Of a stretch of DNA of 64,000 bases, positions 25,101 through 33,026 are shown piece after piece (the stretch's first letter is position 1; each line of letters starts with the position of its first letter). The position numbers and the translations under genes are program-made. The stretch comes from Chitinophaga fulva (GTDB lineage: Bacteria > Bacteroidota > Bacteroidia > Chitinophagales > Chitinophagaceae). The notes beneath the pieces were generated by a model, which saw only the letters and a program-made list of their open reading frames with translations, did no database searches and was not told where the DNA came from. Location of the stretch: the NCBI RefSeq assembly GCF_012927205.1, contig NZ_JABBGC010000001.1, forward strand, positions 1,550,001-1,614,000, written 5' to 3'.

Positions 25101-25109
25101 AGCCCTGGG
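25090..25109. repeat. 20-bp palindrome overlapping the stop codon
   Basis: CCCAGGGCT (25090-25098) and AGCCCTGGG (25101-25109) are exact complements around GA. The palindrome covers the TGA stop of the upstream gene. It resembles REP-like GGGCTGAAGCCC palindromes, and could act as an mRNA 3' stem. Confidence 0.8.
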
Positions 25110-25307
25110 CTACGTTGTTGTTCAGTTCCTCTATAAAGAAGGGCTAATTCATTACGCAGAGCGATTTCATTTCCCCCAATTCTTATCGGTTATCTCCCAA
25201 AAATAACGGCCCTGATTGAACTTTATTCGCTTTGGGGTGTTCTGGTAGCTGCGCAGATCAGCCATCGGGGCTGATACAGGTACACTGCAAACCCAAAATC
25301 CTTTATC

Positions 25308-26351
25308 ATGCCATTACATGAAATCCTGAGACATTCCATCACAAGAAGATCACTGTTTTTGCTGGGGGGCATGTTGTTGTACTGGGACCATAGCGATGCA
25401 CAGAAAAGCGCGTTGCCGGCAGAGAAGCGTATCCGAGAAGTGATGCAGCAGGCCTATAACCAGTTTAAGAGCAGCAGTGGTGGCGCCAATGCCAGTTACA
25501 TTCCTTACCTGGCGAATGTAGATCCTGAATTATATGGCATTGCAATTTGTACTGCCGATGGGAAAGTACTGGAATTGGGAGATACGAAATATGAGTTCGG
25601 GATAGAATCCATTTCCAAAGTGTTTGTGCTGGCGCTGGCCATGCAGCAGCGGGGCGCCAAAGCCGTGGAAGACAGTATCGGTGTCAATGCTACCGGTATG
25701 CCTTTTAACTCGGTGATGGCGGTGGAGCTGGACCCGCAGCGTGCGGTGAATCCGCTCGTGAATGCAGGGGCTATGGCTACCAACAGTTTTATCCGGGCAC
25801 CTAACAGTGCCGCCAAATGGACCATGATAGACGATATGATGGCGAAGTTTGCAGGACGGCGACTATCGGTCATTCAGCAGTTGTATGCCTCTGAAACCGC
25901 TACCAATCTGCATAACAGGGCCATTGCGTGGCTGCTGTATTCCTATGGCCGTTTTTATGATGATGTCAGCGAATCGGTAGACTTGTACACCCGTGCGTGT
26001 TCTTATGGTTCCAGTACCCGTGATCTGGCTATCATGGCTGGTACGCTGGCCAACAGCGGTGTTAATCCGGTCAGCCGGGAAAAAGTGATCGATGCGGTGT
26101 TGTGCCCGCGGATACTGGCCACTATGCTTACAGAGGGTTTGTATGATAATACCGGTTCATGGGTATATCATACCGGCCTGCCCGCCAAGAGCGGCGTAGG
26201 CGGCGGGATGATCGTGGTGGCGCCGGGTAGGATGGCTATTGCGGTGTTTGCCCCGCCGCTGGACAAATCGGGAAATAGTGTGAAGGCGCAGAAGACGCTG
26301 CAATATATTATCGATGAACTTAAACTGAATTTGCTGGCGCCGCAGGGGTGA
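25308..26351 (+). CDS. glsA: Glutaminase with a probable export signal
   Basis: 347 residues. The core is a serine beta-lactamase-fold glutaminase (glutamine + H2O to glutamate + NH3): 'NVDPELYGIAICTADGKVLELGDTKYEFGIESISKVFVLALAM' with the Ser101-x-x-Lys104 catalytic pair, 'NPLVNAGAMAT', 'NRAIAWLLYSYGRFYDDVSESVDLYTRACSYGSSTRDLAIMAGTLANSGVNP' and 'KSGVGGGMIVVAPGRMAIAVFAPPLD'. It is longer at the N-terminus than the ~310-residue cytoplasmic enzymes: residues 1-32 contain 'TRRSLFLLGGMLLY', a Tat-like twin-arginine hydrophobic segment ending near 'SDAQ'. Periplasmic location is therefore likely. Monocistronic. Confidence 0.92.
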   Translation: MPLHEILRHSITRRSLFLLGGMLLYWDHSDAQKSALPAEKRIREVMQQAYNQFKSSSGGANASYIPYLANVDPELYGIAICTADGKVLELGDTKYEFGIESISKVFVLALAMQQRGAKAVEDSIGVNATGMPFNSVMAVELDPQRAVNPLVNAGAMATNSFIRAPNSAAKWTMIDDMMAKFAGRRLSVIQQLYASETATNLHNRAIAWLLYSYGRFYDDVSESVDLYTRACSYGSSTRDLAIMAGTLANSGVNPVSREKVIDAVLCPRILATMLTEGLYDNTGSWVYHTGLPAKSGVGGGMIVVAPGRMAIAVFAPPLDKSGNSVKAQKTLQYIIDELKLNLLAPQG

Positions 26352-26528
26352 AACCATGAGAATATCGTAGTGCCGTTACCGTGGCTGGCGCATCGGCAGG
26401 TACAGCGCCGGTTTACCGTCGGCGTAAAAGATAACACTCCCTTTTAAAATGTCGCTTTTTTTCCGGTATATTTCTTGTGGCCATTTTAAACTCCTGAACA
26501 AGTTTCAATCATCACATGTTGTATACTT

Positions 26529-27470
26529 ATGGACGTAAAAGATTACTACAAGATACTAGGCGTAGAGAAGGCAGCAACGGCGGAACAGATCAAAAAGGCG
26601 TACCGGAAACTGGCGGTGAAATACCATCCCGACAAGAACCAGGGAGATAAAGCCGCAGAAGACAAATTCAAGGAAATAAACGAAGCATACGAAGTCTTGA
26701 GTGACGCGGAAAAGCGCAAAAAATACGATCAGTTTGGGGAAAACTACCAGTATTACGAGCAGCACGGCGGCCGTCCGGAAGATTTCGACTGGTCGCAGTA
26801 TGGCGGCGGTGGCAGACAAGGCGGTTACACCTATTCCGGCAATATGGAAGACATGTTTGGCGGAGGGGGTGGTTTTTCCGATTTTTTTGAGCAGCTGTTC
26901 GGCAGCCAGTTTTCCAGTGGAGGCCGGCGGCAGCAACAAGGCCCGGGCCGCGGCCGCGATGTGCAGGCCACCATGGAAGTATCGCTGGAAGATGCCTACA
27001 ATGGCGCTACCAGGCAGGTGGAGGTGAATGGCAGTCGGCTGAACATCAAAATGAAGCCGGGACTGCATGAAGGACAGGTAATCCGCCTCAAAGGAAAGGG
27101 CTCACCAGGGCGACAGGGCGGTCAACCGGGAGACCTGCTGATCACTATCCAGCTCAGCGCACATCCGCAATACGAACTGAAAGGACAGGATATTCATACT
27201 GAAGTGCCGTTGCCCCTGTATACGGCTATTCTGGGCGGTAAGCTGACCGTGCCCACCCCTGCCACTACCCTGAGCATGAATATCCCCGCAGGCACAGACA
27301 GCGGCAAGGTATTCCGGTTAAAAGGCAAGGGCATGCCGGCATACGACCATAAAGGCGCTGCCGGCGATCTGTACATTAAAGCGGTCGTACATATTCCTAA
27401 AAACCTTTCAGAAAAGGAAAAAGAACTGTTTCAGCAACTTTCACAACTAAATGAGAATGGTCATGCTTAA
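26529..27470 (+). CDS. cbpA: Curved DNA-binding protein CbpA-type DnaJ homologue
   Basis: 313 residues. The N-terminal J domain '[33 protein letters not shown]' has the HPD motif at 33-35 for stimulating DnaK ATPase. A Gly/Phe-rich linker ([34 protein letters not shown]) follows, then two C-terminal substrate-binding domains ('[23 protein letters not shown]', '[17 protein letters not shown]' and '[14 protein letters not shown]'). There are no zinc-finger CxxCxGxG repeats, so it is the CbpA/DnaJ type II form rather than DnaJ itself. The next gene starts inside its last codons. Confidence 0.93.
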   Translation: MDVKDYYKILGVEKAATAEQIKKAYRKLAVKYHPDKNQGDKAAEDKFKEINEAYEVLSDAEKRKKYDQFGENYQYYEQHGGRPEDFDWSQYGGGGRQGGYTYSGNMEDMFGGGGGFSDFFEQLFGSQFSSGGRRQQQGPGRGRDVQATMEVSLEDAYNGATRQVEVNGSRLNIKMKPGLHEGQVIRLKGKGSPGRQGGQPGDLLITIQLSAHPQYELKGQDIHTEVPLPLYTAILGGKLTVPTPATTLSMNIPAGTDSGKVFRLKGKGMPAYDHKGAAGDLYIKAVVHIPKNLSEKEKELFQQLSQLNENGHA

Positions 27471-27813
27471 ACTTTTTGATTACCTGGAAGAAGTGATTGC
27501 CACAGAGAGAATTTCACAGCTGCGAAACCCGCCCCTGCTATACACGGCCAGCGAAATCATGCAGGAGCTGGGATATAAGGATCCTGCCATGATACAGGAA
27601 CCACTGGACAGGGCCATGCACGCCTGTGCGTCCCTGCAGATACCTGTCAACTATAATTTTCATAAGATATATTGCTTTAAAGACGGTGGAGAAATGGAAA
27701 CAGACTGGCAATTGTCAGAACTGGCCACCTATCTGCTGATGATCAACTGCAACCCGCTCAATCCGCTGGTGGCTAAAGCTCAGCTTATCTTTATGATGAA
27801 AGACCGCGTATGA
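27463..27813 (+). CDS. Small uncharacterised protein coupled to cbpA
   Basis: 116 residues from the ATG at 27463 (ATGs at 27451 and 27457 are in frame alternatives). It overlaps the cbpA stop and its own stop overlaps the next ATG (ATGA), so all three genes should be translationally coupled. It is where CbpM, the CbpA modulator, sits in other bacteria, but I see no MerR-like CbpM motif. The C-terminal '[34 protein letters not shown]' resembles the conserved 'LS..A.YL....G.P....VA.AQ.YF' stretch of DinD/KilA-N-type damage-inducible proteins; '[28 protein letters not shown]' also fits that reading. That is a weak similarity judged by eye. Confidence 0.7.
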   Translation: MLKLFDYLEEVIATERISQLRNPPLLYTASEIMQELGYKDPAMIQEPLDRAMHACASLQIPVNYNFHKIYCFKDGGEMETDWQLSELATYLLMINCNPLNPLVAKAQLIFMMKDRV

Positions 27814-29231
27814 GAGACGTCAACAGGACCGGTATTCTGATTGTGATCATCATGGGTACCACCATGGCGGGGATAGATTCAAGTATTGTTAATATATCCC
27901 TGCCCGTTATGAGTAAACAATTCAATTGTACGCTCAGCGAAATTGAATGGGTGATCACCGTTTACATGCTGAGTTTTTCCGTGCTCATGCCCCTTACCAA
28001 CTGGCTGAAGAACCGTATCGGTTTTTTTAATCTCTATATCGGCGCTATTTCCCTGTTTACTGTAGGTTCCTTGTTATGTGCTTTGTCCACCACGCTCCCG
28101 GCTTTACTGGTAGGCCGTGTGGTGCAGGCCTTGGGTGGTGGCGCCATGGCGCCCACTTCTATGGCTATTATCTCCTATGTGTTCCCTGCCAGGGTGCGGG
28201 GAGCTATTTTGGGCTGGTGGGGACTGGGCAACATGGTAGGACCGGCTATCGGGCCTACATTGGGTGGCGTCCTGACAGAACAGTTCGGATGGCCTTCGAT
28301 CTTCTATATCAACCTGCCTATAGGTGTCCTCACCGTGATGTTGTCTTTCAAATACCTGAATGTGTTACGTAGTCAGCCTAAATTAAAACTCCCTTTCGAC
28401 CTGATGGGCTTCACCACCCTGACTATTTTCCTGGTGTGTTTGCAGTACGGAGTGGCCCGTGCAGAGGTGAGGGGTATCAGTTCTCCCGAAATCCTGGTCA
28501 CACTGGGAATAGCCTTGGCAGCACTGATCGTTTTTGTGCTGCTGGACCGTCGTCATCAGGCGCCTATTATTGATCTGCAGCTGTTTAAAAACTATTCTTT
28601 CGTTAGTTGTATACTGGTCACTATTTCCCGTGCTGCTGCTTTGTTTGGTGGTTTGTTCCTCATGCCTTTTCTGTTGCAGGAGCAGATGGGATTTTCAGAA
28701 GGCGTATCGGGGCTGCTGATATTGCCTAACTCCGCCTTTATGGCCGCGTTGATGCCTTTCGCAGGCAAATGGTCTGATAAGCATGGTTCCCGCGAAATAT
28801 CCATGCTGGGGATTATGCTGCTGGCGGTTTCCATGTACCTGTTTTCTGTGCTGGACCGTGGCAGTGACATCTGGTCTGTTATTATTGCCATGACAGTAAG
28901 AGGGCTTGGCATGGGCCTGCTGCTGGCGCCGCTGAATGCTGCCACGCTTAGTTCGGTCCGGCCTGCTGAAGTAACCATGGCCTCTTCCGTCAGCACATTG
29001 ATGCAACAGGTCGGTGGTGCTATAGGTATTGCGGTGCTTGCTATTATAACACAAACCACCTACAACAATTATGTATTGACCGGCGCTACTTCCATGCGCG
29101 CGCACCACCTGGCATTGCGCCAGGGGTTTAATATCTCCCTGATCATCCTCCTGGTAACCCTGATACCTGCCTGGTTTCTCCCCCGCAGGAATATAGTGCT
29201 GAAAGATGTTGATACTCATATTGATACCTGA
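27810..29231 (+). CDS. MFS transporter, DHA2 (EmrB/QacA) family
   Basis: 473 residues with 14 predicted membrane helices, the DHA2 count. Motifs: 'TTMAGIDSSIVNISLPVMSKQF' in helix 1 (motif D1), 'LKNRIGFFNLYIGAISLFTVGSLLCALS' around loop 2-3, 'GRVVQALGGGAMAPTSMAIISYVFPARVRGAILGWWGLGNMVGPAIGPTLGGVL' (motif C, antiporter signature) and 'SVSTLMQQVGGAIGIAVLAII'. It is a proton-driven drug or metabolite exporter of the inner membrane. The ATG overlaps the upstream stop (ATGA). No HlyD-type adaptor or TolC gene is adjacent, so it may work alone. Confidence 0.92.
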   Translation: MRDVNRTGILIVIIMGTTMAGIDSSIVNISLPVMSKQFNCTLSEIEWVITVYMLSFSVLMPLTNWLKNRIGFFNLYIGAISLFTVGSLLCALSTTLPALLVGRVVQALGGGAMAPTSMAIISYVFPARVRGAILGWWGLGNMVGPAIGPTLGGVLTEQFGWPSIFYINLPIGVLTVMLSFKYLNVLRSQPKLKLPFDLMGFTTLTIFLVCLQYGVARAEVRGISSPEILVTLGIALAALIVFVLLDRRHQAPIIDLQLFKNYSFVSCILVTISRAAALFGGLFLMPFLLQEQMGFSEGVSGLLILPNSAFMAALMPFAGKWSDKHGSREISMLGIMLLAVSMYLFSVLDRGSDIWSVIIAMTVRGLGMGLLLAPLNAATLSSVRPAEVTMASSVSTLMQQVGGAIGIAVLAIITQTTYNNYVLTGATSMRAHHLALRQGFNISLIILLVTLIPAWFLPRRNIVLKDVDTHIDT

Positions 29232-29282
29232 CGTATATTGGCACATATTTATTAAGGAAAATAATGGAACTATACCATTCCT

Positions 29283-30752
29283 ATGGTTATAAACAGCAAG
29301 AAGCACATTTTGATGGTCGATGATGACGAGGATGATTTTTTCCTGGTGAATGCATTGCTACAGGATATTTCGCCCGACGAATATGTTTTGCAGTGGGTAT
29401 CTTCTTACAGCGAAGCATTGGGTATTATCGAAACCCGGTCACATGATCTGTACCTGGTGGACTATCGTTTGGGTAGCCATACCGGTATTGATGTGTTGCA
29501 TCATTTCCGCAACCTGGGTTATAAAGCCCCGGTCATTCTTTTTACCGGTAAGGGAGATTACCATATCGATAAAGAAGCGATGCAGGCCGGCGCCGCGGAC
29601 TATCTCGTGAAAAGCGAGATTACCGCAGTGGGACTGGAACGCGCTATCCGTTATACACTGGATAAATTTACGCATCTCAAAGCCATTGAGAAAAGCGAAA
29701 AACGCTATTTCAGCATTTTTGAAAAATCGAATGATGCCATTCTGCTGGCTGATTGCGAGCATCGTATTGTAGCCGCCAATCCGGCTGCCATCCGGTTGTT
29801 GCGTTATGAGGAAGCATCGTTGTACAATAGTTACCTTGGTTCGCTGTTTGCCAATGAGAGCCAGATCAAAACGTTTATAGACCTGTTGTGCAGTGATGAT
29901 GGTGTTGTGCGGCAGGAGTATGTGTTCCGCACGAGCCAGGGGCAACAGCTGGATGTGGTGGTGAATGCATCGCTGCTCGATGAGAAAAAGCAGCTGTACC
30001 TCTGCATTATCCAGGATGTTACGGAGCGTAAAAGAAAGGAACAGGAAAAGCAGCAACAGGAGAAATTTGCCATCACCGGGAGAATAGCCCGCCTGATTGC
30101 CCACGAGGTGCGTAATCCGCTGACGAACATTCTGCTGGCCGTATCTGAATTAAAAACGTCTGAGTTGCCCGAAACGGCTGACTCCCAGCTGTACCTCGAT
30201 ATCATGGAGCGCAACTGTCACCGCATCAATCAGCTGGTAACGGAGTTGTTGGAATCTACCCGGATGTCGGAGCTGAATATGCTGCCGCAGGGCCTCAATG
30301 TGCTGATAGAAAAAACCATACATCTGGCGGCGGACCGGCTGCAGCTGAATGATATCAGGGTGATCAAAAAATTACGGGAGCCCGACCTGCAGGTGATGGC
30401 TGATGAGGATAAGCTGATCATTGCCCTTTTGAACATCATCATCAATGGTGTAGAGGCCATGAAAGCGGGAGATGGTACACTGGAGGTAGAAACCTGGCAT
30501 GAGTCTGACCGGGTGTTTGTTCGTATAAGCGATACCGGTAGTGGCATTCCTCCGGAAAACCTGGCCAAGATGTTTGAACCGTTTTTCACCAGCAAAACCA
30601 AAGGTACAGGCCTTGGGCTGACGGCTACCCAGAATATCATCCTTAATCATAAAGGAACAATACATGTGGACAGCCGTCCGGGTGAAGGCACGCAGTTTCT
30701 GATCAGTTTCCCGATAGTGAATGCTGCTATTGATCGGGATCTGCTTCTTTAA
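29283..30752 (+). CDS. Hybrid sensor: N-terminal receiver, PAS, histidine kinase
   Basis: 489 residues, soluble. The receiver domain (1-~125) has the acidic cluster 'MVDDDEDD', phosphoacceptor Asp60 (LYLVDYRLG), Thr88 and Lys110. A PAS domain follows (~140-250, 'RYFSIFEKSNDAILLADCEHRIVAANPAAIRLL' to 'IIQDVTERKR'), then HisKA with His274 (LIAHEVRNPLTNILLAVSEL) and HATPase ('ALLNIIINGVEAM', 'DTGSGIPPENLAKMFEPFF', 'GTGLGLTATQNI'). The receiver-first order means phosphorylation by another kinase probably controls this kinase's output; no DNA-binding partner is adjacent. Its last 26 bp overlap the convergent cvfB end. Confidence 0.95.
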   Translation: MVINSKKHILMVDDDEDDFFLVNALLQDISPDEYVLQWVSSYSEALGIIETRSHDLYLVDYRLGSHTGIDVLHHFRNLGYKAPVILFTGKGDYHIDKEAMQAGAADYLVKSEITAVGLERAIRYTLDKFTHLKAIEKSEKRYFSIFEKSNDAILLADCEHRIVAANPAAIRLLRYEEASLYNSYLGSLFANESQIKTFIDLLCSDDGVVRQEYVFRTSQGQQLDVVVNASLLDEKKQLYLCIIQDVTERKRKEQEKQQQEKFAITGRIARLIAHEVRNPLTNILLAVSELKTSELPETADSQLYLDIMERNCHRINQLVTELLESTRMSELNMLPQGLNVLIEKTIHLAADRLQLNDIRVIKKLREPDLQVMADEDKLIIALLNIIINGVEAMKAGDGTLEVETWHESDRVFVRISDTGSGIPPENLAKMFEPFFTSKTKGTGLGLTATQNIILNHKGTIHVDSRPGEGTQFLISFPIVNAAIDRDLLL

Positions 30753-31563
30753 TGCCGGTTTGTGTGAATATTATTTTCCGTTGTTTATACAACGTTCCGA
30801 TCGTCATTTTGAACGTTTTTTTGCTCATGCCGAAGAACTCCTGTATTTCTTCAGGGGTGGATTTATCATGATAGGGTAGATAACCGTTGTTTTCCTGTAG
30901 CAGGCGGAGTATTTTTTCCCCTTCGTCTTCCACGCGTTTATAGCCAGCCTGGCCGAGCACCACGTCAATTTTGTCTTCCCGGATGCCGCGGATAAAGCCT
31001 TTGAGCTTATCGCCAACTTCCACGCTGCGGAACAGTTCGTTGTGATGGAGGATGCCGGTGTGCTGGTTGTTGATGATCACCACGTAGCCGATATCGGTAC
31101 GGCGGTATACCACCAGGTTGACCGGGTCCATTTCCTTTACCGTGAGGTTTTCGTTGCTGAGGAAGCGGTCTATTTTTTCGGTCGCGGCGCAGCGGCCGGT
31201 CAGTTCATCGATATATATTCTCACGAGGTATTCCTGTCCGGGCACCATGCGGGTCAGTTGCTGGGACTGTGGCACGAAGAGGTCTTTCATGAGGCCCCAG
31301 TCGAGGAAAGCGCCTTGTTTGGTAACGCTGACCGCTTTCAGGTTCACGATATCGCCAGCGATGCCATAGGGCTTCTGCGTAGTGGCGATCAGCCTGTTTT
31401 CAGAATCGTGGTACAGGAACACTTCCAGTTCATCGCCTATTTTGGTGCCTTCAGGCACAAACCGTGATGGCAGCAGTATTTCCTGGTCCACACCTTCCAG
31501 GTATACGCCGAAATCAGCTTCTTTTTTAACCCTTAACAGGTTATACTCGCCCACCTTTATCAT
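30727..31563 (-). CDS. cvfB: S1-type RNA-binding protein of the CvfB/YitL family
   Basis: 278 residues. Repeated S1-like OB folds: 'GEYNLLRVKKEADFGVYLEG...EILLPSRFVPEGTKIGDELEVFLYHDSENRLIATTQKPY', then 'AVSVTKQGAFLDWGLMKDLFVPQSQQ' and 'VVYRRTDIGYVVIINNQHTGILHHNELFRSVEVGDKLKGFIRGIREDKIDVVLG'. A C-terminal winged helix ends the protein ('LPYHDKSTPEEIQEFFGMSKKTFKMTIGTLYKQRKI'). In Staphylococcus CvfB binds RNA and influences virulence gene expression; in Bacteroidota the role is not established. The 3' end overlaps the histidine kinase gene tail to tail. Confidence 0.9.
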   Translation of the reverse strand: MIKVGEYNLLRVKKEADFGVYLEGVDQEILLPSRFVPEGTKIGDELEVFLYHDSENRLIATTQKPYGIAGDIVNLKAVSVTKQGAFLDWGLMKDLFVPQSQQLTRMVPGQEYLVRIYIDELTGRCAATEKIDRFLSNENLTVKEMDPVNLVVYRRTDIGYVVIINNQHTGILHHNELFRSVEVGDKLKGFIRGIREDKIDVVLGQAGYKRVEDEGEKILRLLQENNGYLPYHDKSTPEEIQEFFGMSKKTFKMTIGTLYKQRKIIFTQTGIKEADPDQ

Positions 31564-31609
31564 ATTGAGAAATTAAGTATATGGCTGCAAGTTACTTATA
31601 GATTACGGA

Positions 31610-31638
31610 TTGTGGGAATCATATTCTGCTTACTTTTG
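31610..31638 (+). promoter_or_regulatory. Promoter of the TauE/DUF1634 operon
   Basis: TTG at 31610-31612, an 18-bp spacer and an exact -7 box TACTTTTG at 31631-31638: the best match to the Bacteroidota housekeeping promoter in this window. Confidence 0.65.
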
Positions 31639-31706
31639 CATCATTGGCCGTGAAGGGCTGTTTTTTTATTGCCTGTAATTGTCGATCTAAACCAACCAAC
31701 CATCTT

Positions 31707-32543
31707 ATGACGATTTTATTATTTACATTGATCCTGCTTGCCGGGGCCTTTCTGGCGGGGCTATTGGGGTCACTTACCGGGCTGGGAGGCGGTGTGGTCA
31801 TTATCCCGCTACTGACGCTTGGTTTCCACGTTGACATCCGCTATGCGATTGGTACCGCCCTGATCGCGTCTATTGCCACCTCTTCCGGTTCTGCTTCCGC
31901 TTATGTAAAAGAAGGGATTACCAACATCCGGCTGGGCATGTTCCTGGAAATTGCTACTACCACAGGAGCTGTAGTAGGGGCATTGATAGCGGTGTTTATC
32001 CCTACCAATGTTGTGGCCATTATCTTTGGCTGCGTGCTGATTTTTTCGGCGTTGATGTCTTTCCGTAAAAAAGCGGAGGCTATTTCCGATGATGATGTCA
32101 GTAAACTGGCGCGTGACCTGAAGCTGAACGGGACTTACCCTTCCGGCGGTGAGATGATTTCCTACAAGGTACGCCATGTGCCGGGCGGTTATTTTATGAT
32201 GACGTTTGCCGGTGTGATGTCGGGATTGCTGGGTATTGGCTCCGGCGCACTGAAAGTGCTGGCGATGGACAATATCATGCGTATCCCGTTTAAGGTGTCC
32301 ACCACTACCTCCAACTTCATGATCGGGGTAACGGCAGCTGCCAGTGCGGTGGTATACCTGCAACGCGGGTATGTCAGTCCCGGCCTGTGTATGCCGGTAG
32401 TACTGGGTGTACTGCTGGGCGCCTTCGGTGGCTCCCGGTTGCTGGTAAGAGTCAACACCAAATGGTTACGTATAGTCTTTGGCGTAGTGATCACCTTTTT
32501 GGCGCTTCAGATGATTTACAATGGTATCAACGGAAAACTGTAG
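31707..32543 (+). CDS. Sulfite exporter TauE/SafE family membrane protein
   Basis: 278 residues from the ATG at 31707; the frame runs back to a TTG at 31644 just after the -7 box, which is rejected. About eight hydrophobic helices in two repeats: 'LAGAFLAGLLGSLTGLGGGVVIIPLLTLGFHVDIRYAIGTALIASIATSSGSASAYV' and 'TFAGVMSGLLGIGSGALKVLAMDNIMRIPFKVSTTTSNFMIGVTAAASAVVYLQRG'. The family (DUF81) exports small sulfur-containing or other organic anions across the inner membrane. A DUF1634 gene follows at 3 bp, a common pairing. Confidence 0.9.
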   Translation: MTILLFTLILLAGAFLAGLLGSLTGLGGGVVIIPLLTLGFHVDIRYAIGTALIASIATSSGSASAYVKEGITNIRLGMFLEIATTTGAVVGALIAVFIPTNVVAIIFGCVLIFSALMSFRKKAEAISDDDVSKLARDLKLNGTYPSGGEMISYKVRHVPGGYFMMTFAGVMSGLLGIGSGALKVLAMDNIMRIPFKVSTTTSNFMIGVTAAASAVVYLQRGYVSPGLCMPVVLGVLLGAFGGSRLLVRVNTKWLRIVFGVVITFLALQMIYNGINGKL

Positions 32544-32546
32544 CAG

Positions 32547-32948
32547 ATGAAGCGTTTATTCTCAAAACATTTCTGGGCTGATAAAGATGTCCAGCAACTG
32601 ATCGGTAAACAGCTCCGGGTGGGCGTTATTACTTCCAGCATTATCGTGTTTCTAGGAGGTATGGTATATCTGTACCGCCATGGGCATGAAGCACCCGACT
32701 ACGGCACTTTTGCCGGTGTACGGCAAGGGTTGGACAACCTGCCGGGCATATTACAGGGCATTATGGAAGGCAAGGGCATGAATGTGATCCAGCTGGGCAT
32801 TGTGCTGCTGATTGCCACACCTATTATCCGTATTGCGCTTTCTGTTTTTGCTTTTTTACTGGAGAAGGATTATCTCTATGTGGTCATTACCCTGATTGTA
32901 TTGGGAGTGATCACCTTCAGTATGGTAGGTGGACTGGAGCGATTGTAA
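32547..32948 (+). CDS. DUF1634 membrane protein, partner of TauE
   Basis: 133 residues with three hydrophobic helices: 'RVGVITSSIIVFLGGMVYLYRHG', 'MNVIQLGIVLLIATPIIRIALSVFAFLLE' and 'YLYVVITLIVLGVITFSMVGGL'. The 'RHG....DYGTF' loop and 'LLIATPIIRIALSV' are characteristic of DUF1634. It starts 3 bp after the TauE-family gene and probably forms part of the same transporter. A terminator follows 23 bp later. Confidence 0.88.
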   Translation: MKRLFSKHFWADKDVQQLIGKQLRVGVITSSIIVFLGGMVYLYRHGHEAPDYGTFAGVRQGLDNLPGILQGIMEGKGMNVIQLGIVLLIATPIIRIALSVFAFLLEKDYLYVVITLIVLGVITFSMVGGLERL

Positions 32949-32971
32949 AAAGACTTCTTTTCGTATAATGG

Positions 32972-33004
32972 AAAGGGTTAGTGCACGGCACTAACCCTTT
33001 TTTT
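32972..33004. terminator. Terminator between convergent DUF1634 and susD
   Basis: 13-bp perfect stem AAAGGGTTAGTGC/GCACTAACCCTTT with a 3-nt loop; T-tract on the plus strand and A-tract giving a shorter T-run on the minus strand, so it may serve both genes. Confidence 0.85.
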
Positions 33005-33026
33005 GTGAATACAACATTGATAACGG

